Program-made: the position numbers and the translations under genes
Shown: positions 46,411-55,757 of the stretch, piece by piece
Layout: each line of letters opens with the position of its first letter
How positions within the stretch are numbered: the first letter of the stretch is position 1
Notes under the pieces: generated by a model
What the model was told of the DNA's origin: nothing
Seen by the model: the letters and a program-made list of their open reading frames with translations, nothing else
Database searches by the model: none
Assembly: GCF_021183625.1 (NCBI RefSeq)
Contig: NZ_CP089214.1
Location: 2,604,001-2,668,000 of the forward strand
Direction of reading: 5' to 3'
Source: Nocardia asteroides
GTDB taxonomy: Bacteria > Actinomycetota > Actinomycetes > Mycobacteriales > Mycobacteriaceae
Length of the DNA: 64,000 nucleotides

Positions 46411-47334
46411 ATGTCGGCTGGTGGTGGCAGGAAGGCGATCATCGCCGCGTTGGCGGCGAACGCGGGCATCGCCGTGGCGAAGTTCATCGGCGCCGCGATC
46501 ACGGGGTCGGCGTCCATGCTTGCCGAGGGCGTGCACTCGGTCGCCGACACGGCGAACCAGGGGCTGCTGCTGCTCGGCCAGAAGCGCGCCGCGCAGGAGG
46601 CCGACCAGCTGCACCCGTTCGGCTACGGCCGGAACCGGTACTTCTACTCGTTCGTCGTCGCGCTGGTGCTCTTCACGCTCGGCTCGGTGTACGCGCTCTA
46701 CGAGGGCATCCACAAGGTGCAGCACCCGGAGGAGCTGAGCTCGCCGATCGTGGCGATCGTGATCCTGCTGGTCGCGATCGGGCTGGAGACCTTCAGCTTC
46801 CGCACCGCGATCAAGGAGTCCCGCCCGCTCAAGGGCTCGGCGAGCTGGTGGCGGTTCATCCGCAACTCGCGCAGCCCGGAGCTGCCGGTGGTGCTGCTGG
46901 AGGACGCGGGCGCGCTGATCGGCCTGGTCCTCGCGCTCGGCGGCGTCGGGCTCACCGTGGTGACCGACGACCCGATCTGGGACGGCATCGGCACGCTCGG
47001 CATCGGCACGCTGCTCGGCGTGATCGCGATCGTGCTCATCATCGAGATGCAGAGCCTGCTGATCGGCGAGGGCGCGACCCCCGAGGAAGACAGGGCGATC
47101 CGCGCCGGGCTGGTCGACGGCGAGCGCATCGACACGGTGATCCACCTCAAGACCCAGTACCTGGGCCCGGAGGAGCTGCTGGTGGCGGCGAAGATCGCGG
47201 TCACCCCCGGCCTCGACATCGAGCAGATCGCGGCCGCCATCGACGCGGCCGAGCAGCGGGTGCGGGCCGCGGTGCCCGCGGCGCGGGTGATCTACCTGGA
47301 GCCGGACCTCTACCGGACGCCCGCGCCCGCCTGA
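46411..47334 (+). CDS. Cation diffusion facilitator family transporter
   Basis: A 307-residue CDF exporter for Zn2+ or similar ions in exchange for protons. Helices: AIIAALAANAGIAVAKFIGA with SMLAEGVHSVADTANQGLLL (the HxxxD metal site), FVVALVLFTLGSVYALYEG, IVAIVILLVAIGLETFSF, and VVLLEDAGALIGLVLALGG (second metal site, DxxxD replaced by EDAGA). The C-terminal cytosolic ferredoxin-like domain follows (RIDTVIHLKTQYLGPEELLV). ATG 46411 has AAGGGG upstream. Ends in a 25-bp convergent overlap with the next gene. Confidence 0.92.
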   Translation: MSAGGGRKAIIAALAANAGIAVAKFIGAAITGSASMLAEGVHSVADTANQGLLLLGQKRAAQEADQLHPFGYGRNRYFYSFVVALVLFTLGSVYALYEGIHKVQHPEELSSPIVAIVILLVAIGLETFSFRTAIKESRPLKGSASWWRFIRNSRSPELPVVLLEDAGALIGLVLALGGVGLTVVTDDPIWDGIGTLGIGTLLGVIAIVLIIEMQSLLIGEGATPEEDRAIRAGLVDGERIDTVIHLKTQYLGPEELLVAAKIAVTPGLDIEQIAAAIDAAEQRVRAAVPAARVIYLEPDLYRTPAPA

Positions 47335-48782
47335 TCGCCGAGCAGCGCGAGCGGGTCGGTCTCGATGCCGAACCGCTCGCGCAGCGCGTGGCCGGCGGCG
47401 TGCATGCCGGACATCCCGTGCACGCCGGGGCCGGGCGGGGTCGAGGACGAGCACAGGTACACCCCGGGCAGCGGGGTGCGGTACGGGTTCCAGCGCGGCG
47501 CGGGCCGGAAGGCGGTCTGCCACAGGTTCATCGCGCCCGCCGAGATGTCGCCGCCGACGTAGTTGGCGTTGTGCGCGGGCAGCTGCGCGGCGGTGTAGAC
47601 GTGTTTGTCCAGGATCAGGTCGCGGAAGCCGGGGGCGAAGCGGGAGATCTGGGCGATGATGTCCTCGCTGACGTCCCTGGTGGAGCCGTGCGGGACGTGC
47701 GCGTAGGTGTAGAAGGTGTGCTTGCCCGCGGGCGCGCGGGTCTCGTCCACCACGCCGGGCTGGATGGCGAGCACGTACGGGCGCGGGGCGTGGTTGCCCG
47801 CGGCCACCGCCTGCTCGGCGGCCATCGCCTCGGCCCTGGTCCCGACGACGTGCAGGGTGCCCGCGCGGTCGCAGCCCTCGGCCTGCCACGGCACCGGGCC
47901 GGAGAGCGCGAAGTCGACCTTGCAGGCGGCGCCGCCGTATTTGAAGCGGCGCAGCGTGGCGGCGTAGCGCTCGGGCAGCTCGGTGGTGGCGAGCCGGAGC
48001 AGCTCGGCGGGAGCGGTGTCGAGCAGGACCGCCTTCGCGTCCGGGAAGTCGTGCAGCGAGTCGACCCGGTGGCCGGTGACCACCCGGCCGCCGAGCCGCT
48101 CCAGCTCGGCGATCATGGCGTTCGCGATGGCCTGGCTGCCGCCGCGCGGGATCACCCAGCCGCCCGCGTGTGCCAGCGTGCCGAGCAGCAGCGCCGCGCC
48201 GACCGCGGGCAGCTTGCGCGGCGGGGTGATGGCGTGCGTGGCGATGCCGGTGAGCAGGGCGGGGGCCGCCGTCTCCCGGAAGCGCAGGTTCCAGGCGGGG
48301 CTGCCCTGCTCCAGCATGCGCAGCCCGAAGCGGATGGTGCTCGCCCTGGCGATGGGCAGGTGCCGCATGTCCGACATGGCCAGCTCGACCACCTCCGGCC
48401 ACTGCCGGACCAGCGGGGCGAAGAGGCGGCGCCAGGCCGGGCCGTCGACGCCGAGCCCGGCCACCGTGCGGTCCAGGTCGCGCCAGGCCAGCCCGGCGGT
48501 TCCGCCGTCGAGGGGGTGCGCGTAGGAGACCTCGGGGGCGAGCAGCTCGACGCCGTGCGCGGCCAGGTCGAAGGCGCGGAAGAAGGGGGCGGCCAGCGCC
48601 ATGGGGTGCGCGCCCGCGCAGACGTCGTGGTGGAAGCCAGGGAGCGTCAGCTCGGCGGTGCGGGAGCCGCCGCCCGCCGCCTCGAACGCCTCGTACACCT
48701 CGACCGAGAGCCCGGCCCGCGCCAGCACGACGGCGGCGGCGAGCCCGTTGGGCCCGGAGCCGACGACAACCACATCTGCCAT
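47310..48782 (-). CDS. CrtI-like NAD(P)/FAD-dependent oxidoreductase
   Basis: A 490-residue flavoprotein of the phytoene dehydrogenase family. N-terminal dinucleotide fold VVVVGSGPNGLAAAVVLARA, then EVYEAFEAAGGGSRTAEL, and the C-terminal LCSSSTPPGPGVHGMSGMHA that closes the FAD site. The middle is variable. Despite the family name, such stand-alone genes in mycobacteria and nocardiae are not tied to carotenoids, and no phytoene synthase is nearby. Substrate unknown. The ATG at 48782 is preceded by a weak ribosome site. Confidence 0.9.
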   Translation of the reverse strand: MADVVVVGSGPNGLAAAVVLARAGLSVEVYEAFEAAGGGSRTAELTLPGFHHDVCAGAHPMALAAPFFRAFDLAAHGVELLAPEVSYAHPLDGGTAGLAWRDLDRTVAGLGVDGPAWRRLFAPLVRQWPEVVELAMSDMRHLPIARASTIRFGLRMLEQGSPAWNLRFRETAAPALLTGIATHAITPPRKLPAVGAALLLGTLAHAGGWVIPRGGSQAIANAMIAELERLGGRVVTGHRVDSLHDFPDAKAVLLDTAPAELLRLATTELPERYAATLRRFKYGGAACKVDFALSGPVPWQAEGCDRAGTLHVVGTRAEAMAAEQAVAAGNHAPRPYVLAIQPGVVDETRAPAGKHTFYTYAHVPHGSTRDVSEDIIAQISRFAPGFRDLILDKHVYTAAQLPAHNANYVGGDISAGAMNLWQTAFRPAPRWNPYRTPLPGVYLCSSSTPPGPGVHGMSGMHAAGHALRERFGIETDPLALLGDQAGAGVR

Positions 48783-48889
48783 ATTCAGACGCTACCCGGT
48801 GCACGACGGCGCAATCGGTGTTTGTGGCCCGCTGGCGCGGGCGGGGTTAGCGGCCCCTTGTGTCCCGGCCGCGAACCCGGGGCTGCCGA

Positions 48890-50278
48890 TCAGGCGGTGA
48901 CCAGATCCTTCTGGGCGGCCGGGGCCGGCTCGGCTCGGTCGCCGTGGTCGTCGTCGAGCATGGTCTGCTCGTCGAACGGGATCTTGCGGTCGAGCACCTC
49001 GCTCACCCTGGCCTTGTCGATGGTGCCGGTCCAGGTGCCGATCAGCACGGTCGCGACGGCATTACCGGAGAAGTTGGTGAGCGCCCGCGCCTCGGACATG
49101 AAGCGGTCGATGCCGACGATCAGCCCGACGCCGTCGAGCAGGTCCGGGCGGTGGCTCTGCAGCCCGCCCGCCAGCGTCGCCAGCCCCGCGCCGGTGACCC
49201 CGGCGGCGCCCTTGGAGGCGACGATCATGAACACCAGCAGCCCGAGCTGCTCGGTCAGCGTGAGCGGCTGGCCCATGGCGTCGGCGATGAAGATCGAGGC
49301 CATGGTCAGGTAGATGGCGGTGCCGTCCAGGTTGAAGGAGTAGCCGGTCGGCACGACGACGCCGACGGTGGTGCGCTCGACGCCGAGGTGGTCCAGCTTG
49401 GCGATCAGCCGCGGCAGCGCCGACTCCGAGGACGAGGTGGCGACGATGAGCAGGTACTCGCGGGCCAGGTAGCGGCAGAGCTTGAAGATGTTGACCCGGG
49501 AGACGCTCCACATCAGCGTGCCGAGGACGCCGAAGACGAAGACCAGGCAGGTGAGGTAGAAGGCGATCATCAGCGTGGCCAGCTGCAGCACCGCGTCCAG
49601 CCCGGTCCGCCCGACCACGTTGGCGATGGCGCCGAAGGCCCCGATCGGGGCCAGCCAGAGGATCATCGAGAGGATCCGGAAGACCAGCTTCTGCAGCACC
49701 CCGACGGCGCGCAGCACCGGCTCGCCCGCGCTGCCCATGGCCTGCACCGCGAACCCGACCAGCAGCGCAACGAAGAGCGCCTGCAGCACGCTGCCCTCGG
49801 TGAGCGCGGAGAGCAGGCTGGTCGGGATGATGCCCTGGATGAACTCGACGGTGCCGCCGCCCGCGTGCGCCTGGTCGGCGTACTGCGCGCCCGCTCCCGA
49901 GTCCTGGCCGAGGTTCATGCCGCTGCCCGGGTCGAGCAGGTTGCCGACCACGAGGCCGATGCCGAGCGCCACCGTCGACATGGCGAGGAAGTAGCCGATC
50001 GCCAGGCCGCCGACCTTGCCGACGGTGGCCGCCTTCCGCACCGAGCCGATGCCGAGCACGATGGTGCAGAAGATCACCGGCGCGATCATCATCTTGATCA
50101 GGTTCACGAACATGGTGCCGAGCGGGCCGAGCGCCTTGCCGGTGCCCGGCGCGAGCCAGCCGACCAGGATGCCGCCGGCGACGGCGACGATGACCGCGAG
50201 GTAGAGCCAGTGCGTGCGGTCGCGGCGGGCCGGTTGGCCCTCGGTCTCCGGGACCGGAGGCTGCGTGGTGTCGCTCAT
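48890..50278 (-). CDS. Dicarboxylate/cation symporter (DctA/GltP family)
   Basis: A 462-residue sodium or proton:dicarboxylate symporter. The family core is seen: FVNLIKMMIAPVIFCTIVLG, the hairpin serine motif VATSSSESALPRL, SFNLDGTAIYLTMASIFIA (the NxDG substrate site) and GIDRFMSEARALTNFSGNAVAT. About eight membrane segments plus two re-entrant hairpins. ATG 50276-50278 follows AAGGAAC. Divergent from the sensor kinase at 50390, which makes C4-dicarboxylates the likely substrates. Confidence 0.93.
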   Translation of the reverse strand: MSDTTQPPVPETEGQPARRDRTHWLYLAVIVAVAGGILVGWLAPGTGKALGPLGTMFVNLIKMMIAPVIFCTIVLGIGSVRKAATVGKVGGLAIGYFLAMSTVALGIGLVVGNLLDPGSGMNLGQDSGAGAQYADQAHAGGGTVEFIQGIIPTSLLSALTEGSVLQALFVALLVGFAVQAMGSAGEPVLRAVGVLQKLVFRILSMILWLAPIGAFGAIANVVGRTGLDAVLQLATLMIAFYLTCLVFVFGVLGTLMWSVSRVNIFKLCRYLAREYLLIVATSSSESALPRLIAKLDHLGVERTTVGVVVPTGYSFNLDGTAIYLTMASIFIADAMGQPLTLTEQLGLLVFMIVASKGAAGVTGAGLATLAGGLQSHRPDLLDGVGLIVGIDRFMSEARALTNFSGNAVATVLIGTWTGTIDKARVSEVLDRKIPFDEQTMLDDDHGDRAEPAPAAQKDLVTA

Positions 50279-50349
50279 TGCGATGTTCCTTCTGTCGGTG
50301 CCCCCGCGATGACGACCGATGCCGCCCGTTTGCTCAGAATGTTCCCTGC

Positions 50350-50367
50350 CAGTGACGTGGGTCACTG
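50350..50367. promoter_or_regulatory. Inverted repeat between transporter and sensor kinase
   Basis: CAGTGAC (50350-50356), GTGG, GTCACTG (50361-50367) in the 111-nt divergent gap. It lies just upstream of the sensor gene's -10 (TACGTT, 50378-50383). Candidate site for the paired response regulator. Confidence 0.55.
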
Positions 50368-50389
50368 TTTGGTGCATTACGTTCAGGTG

Positions 50390-51976
50390 GTGCGGTTTTC
50401 CAGCGGACAACAACGAAACAAAGGGAACAGAACGGGCTTCTCCCTGGCCGGGCAGGCCTTCGTGCTGCAGCTCGCGGTGGTCGCGCTGATCGTGGCCGCG
50501 GGCGCGGTGCTCGCCGTCGTCGACGCCAGGCACGACAGCGACTCCGCCACCGCGCAGGAGGTGGTGGACGTCGCGGTGAGCCTGGCCCGCTCCCCCGGGC
50601 TGGTCGACGCGGTGCGCTCGGCGGAGCCGACGCTGCGGCTGCAGCCCGTCACCGAGCAGATCCGGCGCGAGACCGGGATGGACTTCATCGTGGTCATGGC
50701 CCCGGACCGCACCCGCTACACGCACACCGACCCGGAGCGGATCGGCCAGGCCTTCACCGGCACCATCGACCGCGCGCTGGCGGGCCAGACCTTCACCGAG
50801 ACCTTCACCGGGACGCTCGGCCCCTCCATCCGCGCGGTCACGCCGGTGTACGACGGCGACACCGTGGTCGCGCTGGTCTCCGCCGGGGTCACCAGGGCGC
50901 GGATCGGCGACGAGGTGGGCGCGCAGCTGAGCTCGATCCTCGCCGTCGCGATCGCCGGGCTCGCCACCGCGGCGGGCGGCTCGTTCCTGATCGGGCGCAG
51001 GCTGCGCAGGCAGACGCACGGCCTCGGCCCCGCCGAGCTGCGCGCCATGTACGAGCACCACGACGCCGTGCTGCACTCGGTGCACGAGGGGCTGGTGGTC
51101 TTCGATGCCGACGGCCGCGCCGACGTGGTGAACGACGAGGCGCGCAGGCTGCTCGACCTCCCGGCGGGGCCGGTGCTCCGCGACGACCTGCCGGTCTCGC
51201 TGCGCCGCACCGGAAGCGGCGAGGTGCGCGACGAGACGCACGTCACCGAGGACCGGGTGCTGCTGGTCAACCAGGACGTGGTGACCTGGGCCGGCCGCCC
51301 GATCGGCACCGTGATGACGATCCGCGACCACACCGAATTGCGCACCGTGCTCGGCGAACTGGACTCGGTGCGGAACTTCGCGGAGTCGCTGCGCGCGCAG
51401 GCGCACGAGGCGGCGAACCGGCTGCACACCGTGGTCACCATGGTGGAGCTCGGCCGCTACCGGGAGGCGGTGGAGTTCGCCACCGCCGAGCTGGAGCTCT
51501 CGCAGGCGCTGGTGGATCGGATGCTCACGGCCGTTGGCGATCCCGCGCTGGCGGCGCTGCTGCTCGGCAAGGTGAACCAGGCGGCCGAGCGCTCGGTGGA
51601 GCTGACGGTGAGCGACGAGACCGCGCTGGAGACCGTCGAGCCGCTCTCCGCGCACGAGGGCGTGACGCTGGTCGGCAACCTGGTGGACAATGCCATAGAC
51701 GCTGCCGCTGCCTCCTCCGACCGCTGGGTGGAGGTGACGATCGGGCGGCACGACGAGGCACTGGAGGTCCGGGTGACGGACAGCGGGCCCGGCATGTCGG
51801 CCGAGCTGTTCGCGCGGGCCGCCGAGCGCGGGTACACCACCAAGAGCGACCACCACGGGATCGGTCTCGCCCTGGTGCATCGTCTGGTGTCGCGGCACGG
51901 TGGCACAATCCGGACCGACCGGGTACCAGGGAGCGCCGTGGTGGTGACGATTCCGCGAAAGGATCAGCCGGAGTGA
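50390..51976 (+). CDS. Sensor histidine kinase, CitA/DcuS type
   Basis: A 528-residue membrane kinase. First membrane helix QAFVLQLAVVALIVAAGAVL, an extracytoplasmic PDC/PAS sensor with the signature FIVVMAPDRTRYTHTDPERI, second helix ILAVAIAGLATAAGGSFLIG, a cytosolic PAS (VHEGLVVFDADGRADVVNDE), the phosphorylated His in RAQAHEAANRLHTVVTM, and ATPase motifs LVGNLVDNAIDAA and DSGPGMSAELF. The start is taken as the GTG at 50390, 6 nt after TACGTT (leaderless); a GTG at 50387 is equally open. Senses a carboxylate outside the cell and pairs with the next gene. Confidence 0.92.
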   Translation: MRFSSGQQRNKGNRTGFSLAGQAFVLQLAVVALIVAAGAVLAVVDARHDSDSATAQEVVDVAVSLARSPGLVDAVRSAEPTLRLQPVTEQIRRETGMDFIVVMAPDRTRYTHTDPERIGQAFTGTIDRALAGQTFTETFTGTLGPSIRAVTPVYDGDTVVALVSAGVTRARIGDEVGAQLSSILAVAIAGLATAAGGSFLIGRRLRRQTHGLGPAELRAMYEHHDAVLHSVHEGLVVFDADGRADVVNDEARRLLDLPAGPVLRDDLPVSLRRTGSGEVRDETHVTEDRVLLVNQDVVTWAGRPIGTVMTIRDHTELRTVLGELDSVRNFAESLRAQAHEAANRLHTVVTMVELGRYREAVEFATAELELSQALVDRMLTAVGDPALAALLLGKVNQAAERSVELTVSDETALETVEPLSAHEGVTLVGNLVDNAIDAAAASSDRWVEVTIGRHDEALEVRVTDSGPGMSAELFARAAERGYTTKSDHHGIGLALVHRLVSRHGGTIRTDRVPGSAVVVTIPRKDQPE

Positions 51977-52665
51977 TCAGAGTTCTGATCGTCGAGGACG
52001 AACCGCTCATCGCGGAGGCGCACCGCGCCTACGTCGAGCGGCTCACCGGATTCACCGCGGTCCGGGTCGCGCACACCGCGCGCGAGGGGATGCGGGCCGT
52101 CGCCGAGGCGTCGGCGAACGACGCCCCCATCGACCTGGTGCTGATGGATATCGGCCTCCCCGACGCCAGCGGCCTCGACCTGGCCACCGCCATGGCCGGG
52201 CTGACCCCGCGCCCCGACGTCATCGCCATCACCTCGGCCCGCGACCTCACCATGGTCCGCACCGCCGTGGCCTCCGGCGTCGTCCTCTACCTGTTGAAAC
52301 CTTTCACCTTCGCCGCCTTCCGCGACAAACTCGAGCGCTACCGCGAATTCCGGCACGCCCTCCCCGAAGGCCAGTCCGCCGCCACCCAGCAGGAGATCGA
52401 CCGCGCCTTCGGCATCCTCCGCACCAGCGATCAGCGCGCCACCACCCCGAAGGGGTTCGCCCCCCAGACCCTCCGCGAGATCTCGGAGGCGGTCCGCACC
52501 ACCCCCCAGGGGGTGACCGCCACCGAAACCGCCTCCACGGTGGGCGTCTCCCGCATCACAGCCTGGCGCTACCTGGAGAAACTGGCCGACGACGGCCTGG
52601 TGGACCGCAGATCGGATTACGGCAAGGCGGGCCGCCCGAAGAGCCGCTACATCTGGAAGGCGTGA
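51973..52665 (+). CDS. Response regulator, CitB/DcuR type
   Basis: A 230-residue regulator whose GTG overlaps the kinase stop as GTGA. Receiver: VLIVEDEPLIAEAHRAYVER, phospho-acceptor in LVLMDIGLPDASGLDL, and LKPFTFAAFRDKLERYREF. The C-terminal HTH VTATETASTVGVSRITAWRY and DGLVDRRSDYGKAGRPKSRY is typical of the CitB/DcuR group. Likely activates the divergent transporter gene. The last 3 nt before the convergent nucleotidyltransferase leave no room for a separate terminator. Confidence 0.93.
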   Translation: MIRVLIVEDEPLIAEAHRAYVERLTGFTAVRVAHTAREGMRAVAEASANDAPIDLVLMDIGLPDASGLDLATAMAGLTPRPDVIAITSARDLTMVRTAVASGVVLYLLKPFTFAAFRDKLERYREFRHALPEGQSAATQQEIDRAFGILRTSDQRATTPKGFAPQTLREISEAVRTTPQGVTATETASTVGVSRITAWRYLEKLADDGLVDRRSDYGKAGRPKSRYIWKA

Positions 52666-52668
52666 CCG

Positions 52669-53748
52669 TCAGACGTCGGTGCTGAACCTGATCCCGCCGT
52701 CCGGGATCACGACGCCCGGCCACACCCGGGCACCGCGGAGCAGCTCGCATCGGGCGCCGACATGCGCCCCGTCGCCGATGACGCCGTCGCGGATCAGGGC
52801 GCGCGGCCCGATCCGAGCGCCGAACCCGATGATGGTCCGCTCCACGGTCGCCCCGGCTTCGACGATCGCGCCGTCGAAGACGATCGCCCCGTCCAGCCGG
52901 GCGCCCGCCCCGATCTCGGCACCGCGCCCGACCACGGAACCACCGATGAGCAGCGCACCCGGCGCGATCCCGGCCCCGGGGAGCACCAGCGACTCCCCCC
53001 GCTGACCCGGCAGCGCGGGCGAGGGCGCGATCCCGCGAACGAGATCGGCGGACCCCCGCACGAAGTCCTCCGGGGTGCCCATGTCCCGCCAGTACGACGA
53101 GTCCACGTGCCCCTGGACCCGAGCCCCCTCGGCGAGCAGCGCGGGAAAGACCTCACGCTCCACCGAGACCGGCCGCCCGTCCGGGATCTTCTCGATGTAC
53201 TCCCGCCGGAACACGTAGCACCCGGCGTTGATCTGATCGGTCGGCGGATCCTGCGTCTTCTCCAGGAACGCCTGCACCCGCCCTTCATCGTCGGTCGGCA
53301 CGCACCCGAACGCCCGCGGGTCGCTCACCCGGACGAGGTGCAGCGTGACGTCGGCACCGGTGGTGTGGTGCGTCCGCAACACCTCGCGCAGGTCGGTGCC
53401 GCCGAGCACGTCGCCGTTGAACACCACGACGGTGTCGGCGCGCAGCTTGGGCAGCACGTTCCTGATGCCGCCGCCGGTGCCGAGCGGCTCGCTCTCGTAG
53501 ACGTACTCGATCTCCAGCCCCAGCTCGGAGCCGTCACCGAAGTGATCGGAGAAGACCTCGGCCTTGAAGGAGGTGCCGAGCACCACGTGCGTGATGCCCG
53601 CCGCCTTGATCCTGGCCAGCAGGTGCGTCAGGAACGGCAGCCCGGCCGTCGGCAGCATCGGCTTGGGGGCGGAGAGCGTGAGCGGCCGCAGCCGGGTGCC
53701 CTTTCCGCCGACCAGGATGACCGCGTCGGTACCTTCGTTGCCTGCCAT
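52669..53748 (-). CDS. NDP-sugar pyrophosphorylase, mannose-1-phosphate guanylyltransferase type
   Basis: A 359-residue enzyme expected to make GDP-mannose from mannose-1-phosphate and GTP, as described for Rv3264c, which has the same length from memory. N-terminal nucleotidyltransferase: AVILVGGKGTRLRPLTLSAP, KPMLPTAGLPFL, VFNGDVLGGTDL and VDSSYWRDMGTPEDF. The C-terminal quarter is a left-handed beta-helix (APGALLIGGSVVGRGAEIGA). ATG 53746-53748 follows GGGGAG. Supplies the mannose donor for the sugar genes of this window and sits next to the rhamnose linker genes. Confidence 0.9.
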   Translation of the reverse strand: MAGNEGTDAVILVGGKGTRLRPLTLSAPKPMLPTAGLPFLTHLLARIKAAGITHVVLGTSFKAEVFSDHFGDGSELGLEIEYVYESEPLGTGGGIRNVLPKLRADTVVVFNGDVLGGTDLREVLRTHHTTGADVTLHLVRVSDPRAFGCVPTDDEGRVQAFLEKTQDPPTDQINAGCYVFRREYIEKIPDGRPVSVEREVFPALLAEGARVQGHVDSSYWRDMGTPEDFVRGSADLVRGIAPSPALPGQRGESLVLPGAGIAPGALLIGGSVVGRGAEIGAGARLDGAIVFDGAIVEAGATVERTIIGFGARIGPRALIRDGVIGDGAHVGARCELLRGARVWPGVVIPDGGIRFSTDV

Positions 53749-53770
53749 CAGCTCCCCTGTCGAGAGTTTC

Positions 53771-54664
53771 CTAGCGCTCGCGGCCTTGCGCGCGCAGCGC
53801 AGATCGAACCGCAATCCGGGAGCGGACCGCAAGTCCGGCGCGCAGAGCGAGCCGCAAAGGCAGCTGCCACCAGTGCGGATGCCGGTCCGCCTGGAAGCGG
53901 TAGGCGCTGGCGTGGTGCGCGGGCAGCATGAGCTCGGGGTGCTTGCCCGCCGCGTGCCCCTTGGCATGGGTGACCTCGGCGGACGGCACGAAGACGTTGT
54001 GCCAGCCCGCCTTGCCGATGCGGTCGCCGAAGTCGACGTCCTCCATGTACATGAAGTACCTGGAGTCGAACCCGGAGATGCTGTCGAAGGCGGCGCGCCG
54101 GACCAACAGGCAGGAGCCGGAGAGCCAGCCGACGGTGCGCTCGGAGATCTCCTCGTTCTCCCGGCGGTACCGGCGGGTCCAGGGGTTGCCCTTCCAGACG
54201 GCGCCGAGGATGGCGTGGCCCGCGCCGTCGGCCAGGCCGGGCACCCGGCGCGCGGAGGGGTAGACGCTGCCGTCCGGCTCGCGGACCATCGGCCCGAGCG
54301 CGCCCGCGCGCGGCCAGCGCCGCGCGGCGGCGAGCAGCTCGTCGATGGACCCGGTGCCCCAGCGGATGTCCGGGTTGGCGATCACCACGAACTCGACCGA
54401 GGGGTCGATCTGGGCGACGGCCATATTGATGGCACCGCCGTAGCCGATGTTGCCGCCGGTGCGCAGCAGCCGCACCTGCGCGTTCGCCTCGGCGGCGAGT
54501 TCGGGTGCGCCATCGGTCGAGCCGTTGTCGGCCAGGATGACCTGTGGTTTCTCATCGGTCGCTGTGGCGAGGGTGGTGATGAAGTGCTCGAGGTGCTCGC
54601 CCGGTGAATAGGTCACCGTGACGACCACGAGCCCACCGGGGGCAGCGGATTCGGTTGCGCTCAC
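53771..54664 (-). CDS. wbbL: WbbL rhamnosyltransferase (cell-wall linker)
   Basis: A 297-residue GT2 transferase that moves L-rhamnose from dTDP-rhamnose to GlcNAc-PP-decaprenol, making the linker of arabinogalactan; essential in mycobacteria. Seen: VVVTVTYSPGEHLEHF, ILADNGSTDGAPELA, the metal-binding VVIANPDIRWG, SGSCLLVRRAAFDSISGFD and FMYMEDVDFGDRI (the base region), and HHASAYRFQADRH near the end. It is 11 nt from rmlD and in line with it, so donor synthesis and use are linked. Confidence 0.94.
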   Translation of the reverse strand: MSATESAAPGGLVVVTVTYSPGEHLEHFITTLATATDEKPQVILADNGSTDGAPELAAEANAQVRLLRTGGNIGYGGAINMAVAQIDPSVEFVVIANPDIRWGTGSIDELLAAARRWPRAGALGPMVREPDGSVYPSARRVPGLADGAGHAILGAVWKGNPWTRRYRRENEEISERTVGWLSGSCLLVRRAAFDSISGFDSRYFMYMEDVDFGDRIGKAGWHNVFVPSAEVTHAKGHAAGKHPELMLPAHHASAYRFQADRHPHWWQLPLRLALRAGLAVRSRIAVRSALRAQGRER

Positions 54665-54675
54665 GGCGGCTCAGC

Positions 54676-55584
54676 CTAGTCGCCGGTGGCCGCGCCCGCG
54701 CCCGCCCCGGCTCTGGCGAGCGCCGCGCGCAGCGCGACCTGCCATTCCCGCAGCGGCGTGAGCCGCGCCTCGGCCCAGGAGCGGGGGGAGAGCACCGAAT
54801 AGGGCGGACGCCGTGCGGGTCTCGGGAAGGCCGCGGTGTCGACCGGCCGCACCCGCTCCGGGTCGGCGCCCGCGGCGGCGAAGACCGCGCGGGCCAGGTC
54901 GAACCAGCTGGCCTGCCCGGTGTTGGTGGCGTGCAGCAGCCGGGGCGCCTCCGGGCGCCCGGCCAGCTCCAGCAGCCCGGCGGCCAGGTCGGCGGCGAAG
55001 GTCGGGCTGCCGATCTGGTCGGCGACCACGTCGACGGTGTCGCGCTCGCGCTCCAGCCGGAGCATGGTGCTGACGAAGTCGGCGCCGCAGGCGGAGTAGA
55101 CCCAGGCGGTGCGCACCACGTGCGCGCGGGCGGTGCTCGCCAGCACGGCCCGCTCCCCCGCCAGCTTGGAGCGGCCGTAGACGGTGACCGGGTCGGGGGT
55201 GTCGGTGGTGTCGTACGGCACGGTGTCGCCGGAGGCCGAGCGGGTACCTGAGAAGACGTAGTCGGTCGAGAGATGAACCAGCCTCGCCCCCGCCCGGGCA
55301 CAGGCCGCGGCGAGCACCTCCGGTCCCGTCCCGTTGCCCGCGAAGGCGGCCGCGGCGTCGGTCTCGGCGGCGTCCACCGCGGTGTAGGCGGCACAGTTCA
55401 GCACGACGGCACCCGGCTCCAGCGCGGCCGACACCGCGTCCGGATCCCGGATGTCGAGTTCGTGCCTGCTGTACCCGCGCGCGTGCGGGGCGAGCCGGAG
55501 CAGCTCGCGGCCGAGCTGCCCGTTCGCCCCGGTCACGATCAGGGGGGTGCGGGTGGTGGCGGCTGCTTCCTGCACGTCGGTCAC
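54676..55584 (-). CDS. rmlD: dTDP-4-dehydrorhamnose reductase
   Basis: A 302-residue NADPH-dependent reductase, last step to dTDP-L-rhamnose. Rossmann start LIVTGANGQLGRELLRL, AAYTAVDAAETD, catalytic YGRSKLAGER (YxxxK), TDYVFSGTRSASGD and TAWVYSACGADFVSTML. The start is the GTG at 55582-55584; a GTG six codons on is possible. First gene of rmlD-wbbL; the nucleotidyltransferase follows. Confidence 0.94.
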   Translation of the reverse strand: MTDVQEAAATTRTPLIVTGANGQLGRELLRLAPHARGYSRHELDIRDPDAVSAALEPGAVVLNCAAYTAVDAAETDAAAAFAGNGTGPEVLAAACARAGARLVHLSTDYVFSGTRSASGDTVPYDTTDTPDPVTVYGRSKLAGERAVLASTARAHVVRTAWVYSACGADFVSTMLRLERERDTVDVVADQIGSPTFAADLAAGLLELAGRPEAPRLLHATNTGQASWFDLARAVFAAAGADPERVRPVDTAAFPRPARRPPYSVLSPRSWAEARLTPLREWQVALRAALARAGAGAGAATGD

Positions 55585-55757
55585 GGCGGCCAGTGTGGCA
55601 CGCCGGGCTGGCGTGGCTCGGCGGCGTGCCGGTTGCCGTTGGTTAGCCTGATGGTCTCCCGACCGGCGCGCGAACGGCCGGGGCACGGGGAGCGCTCGCC
55701 GTACGGAAGACTTGCCGGTAGCGAGCACTGCGCTCGATTGGTGGAGAGGACGCACAG

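Noticed and set aside
54813..55251. Overlapping plus-strand frames across rmlD
   Set aside because: Shadows of a firmly identified gene, with no start signals.
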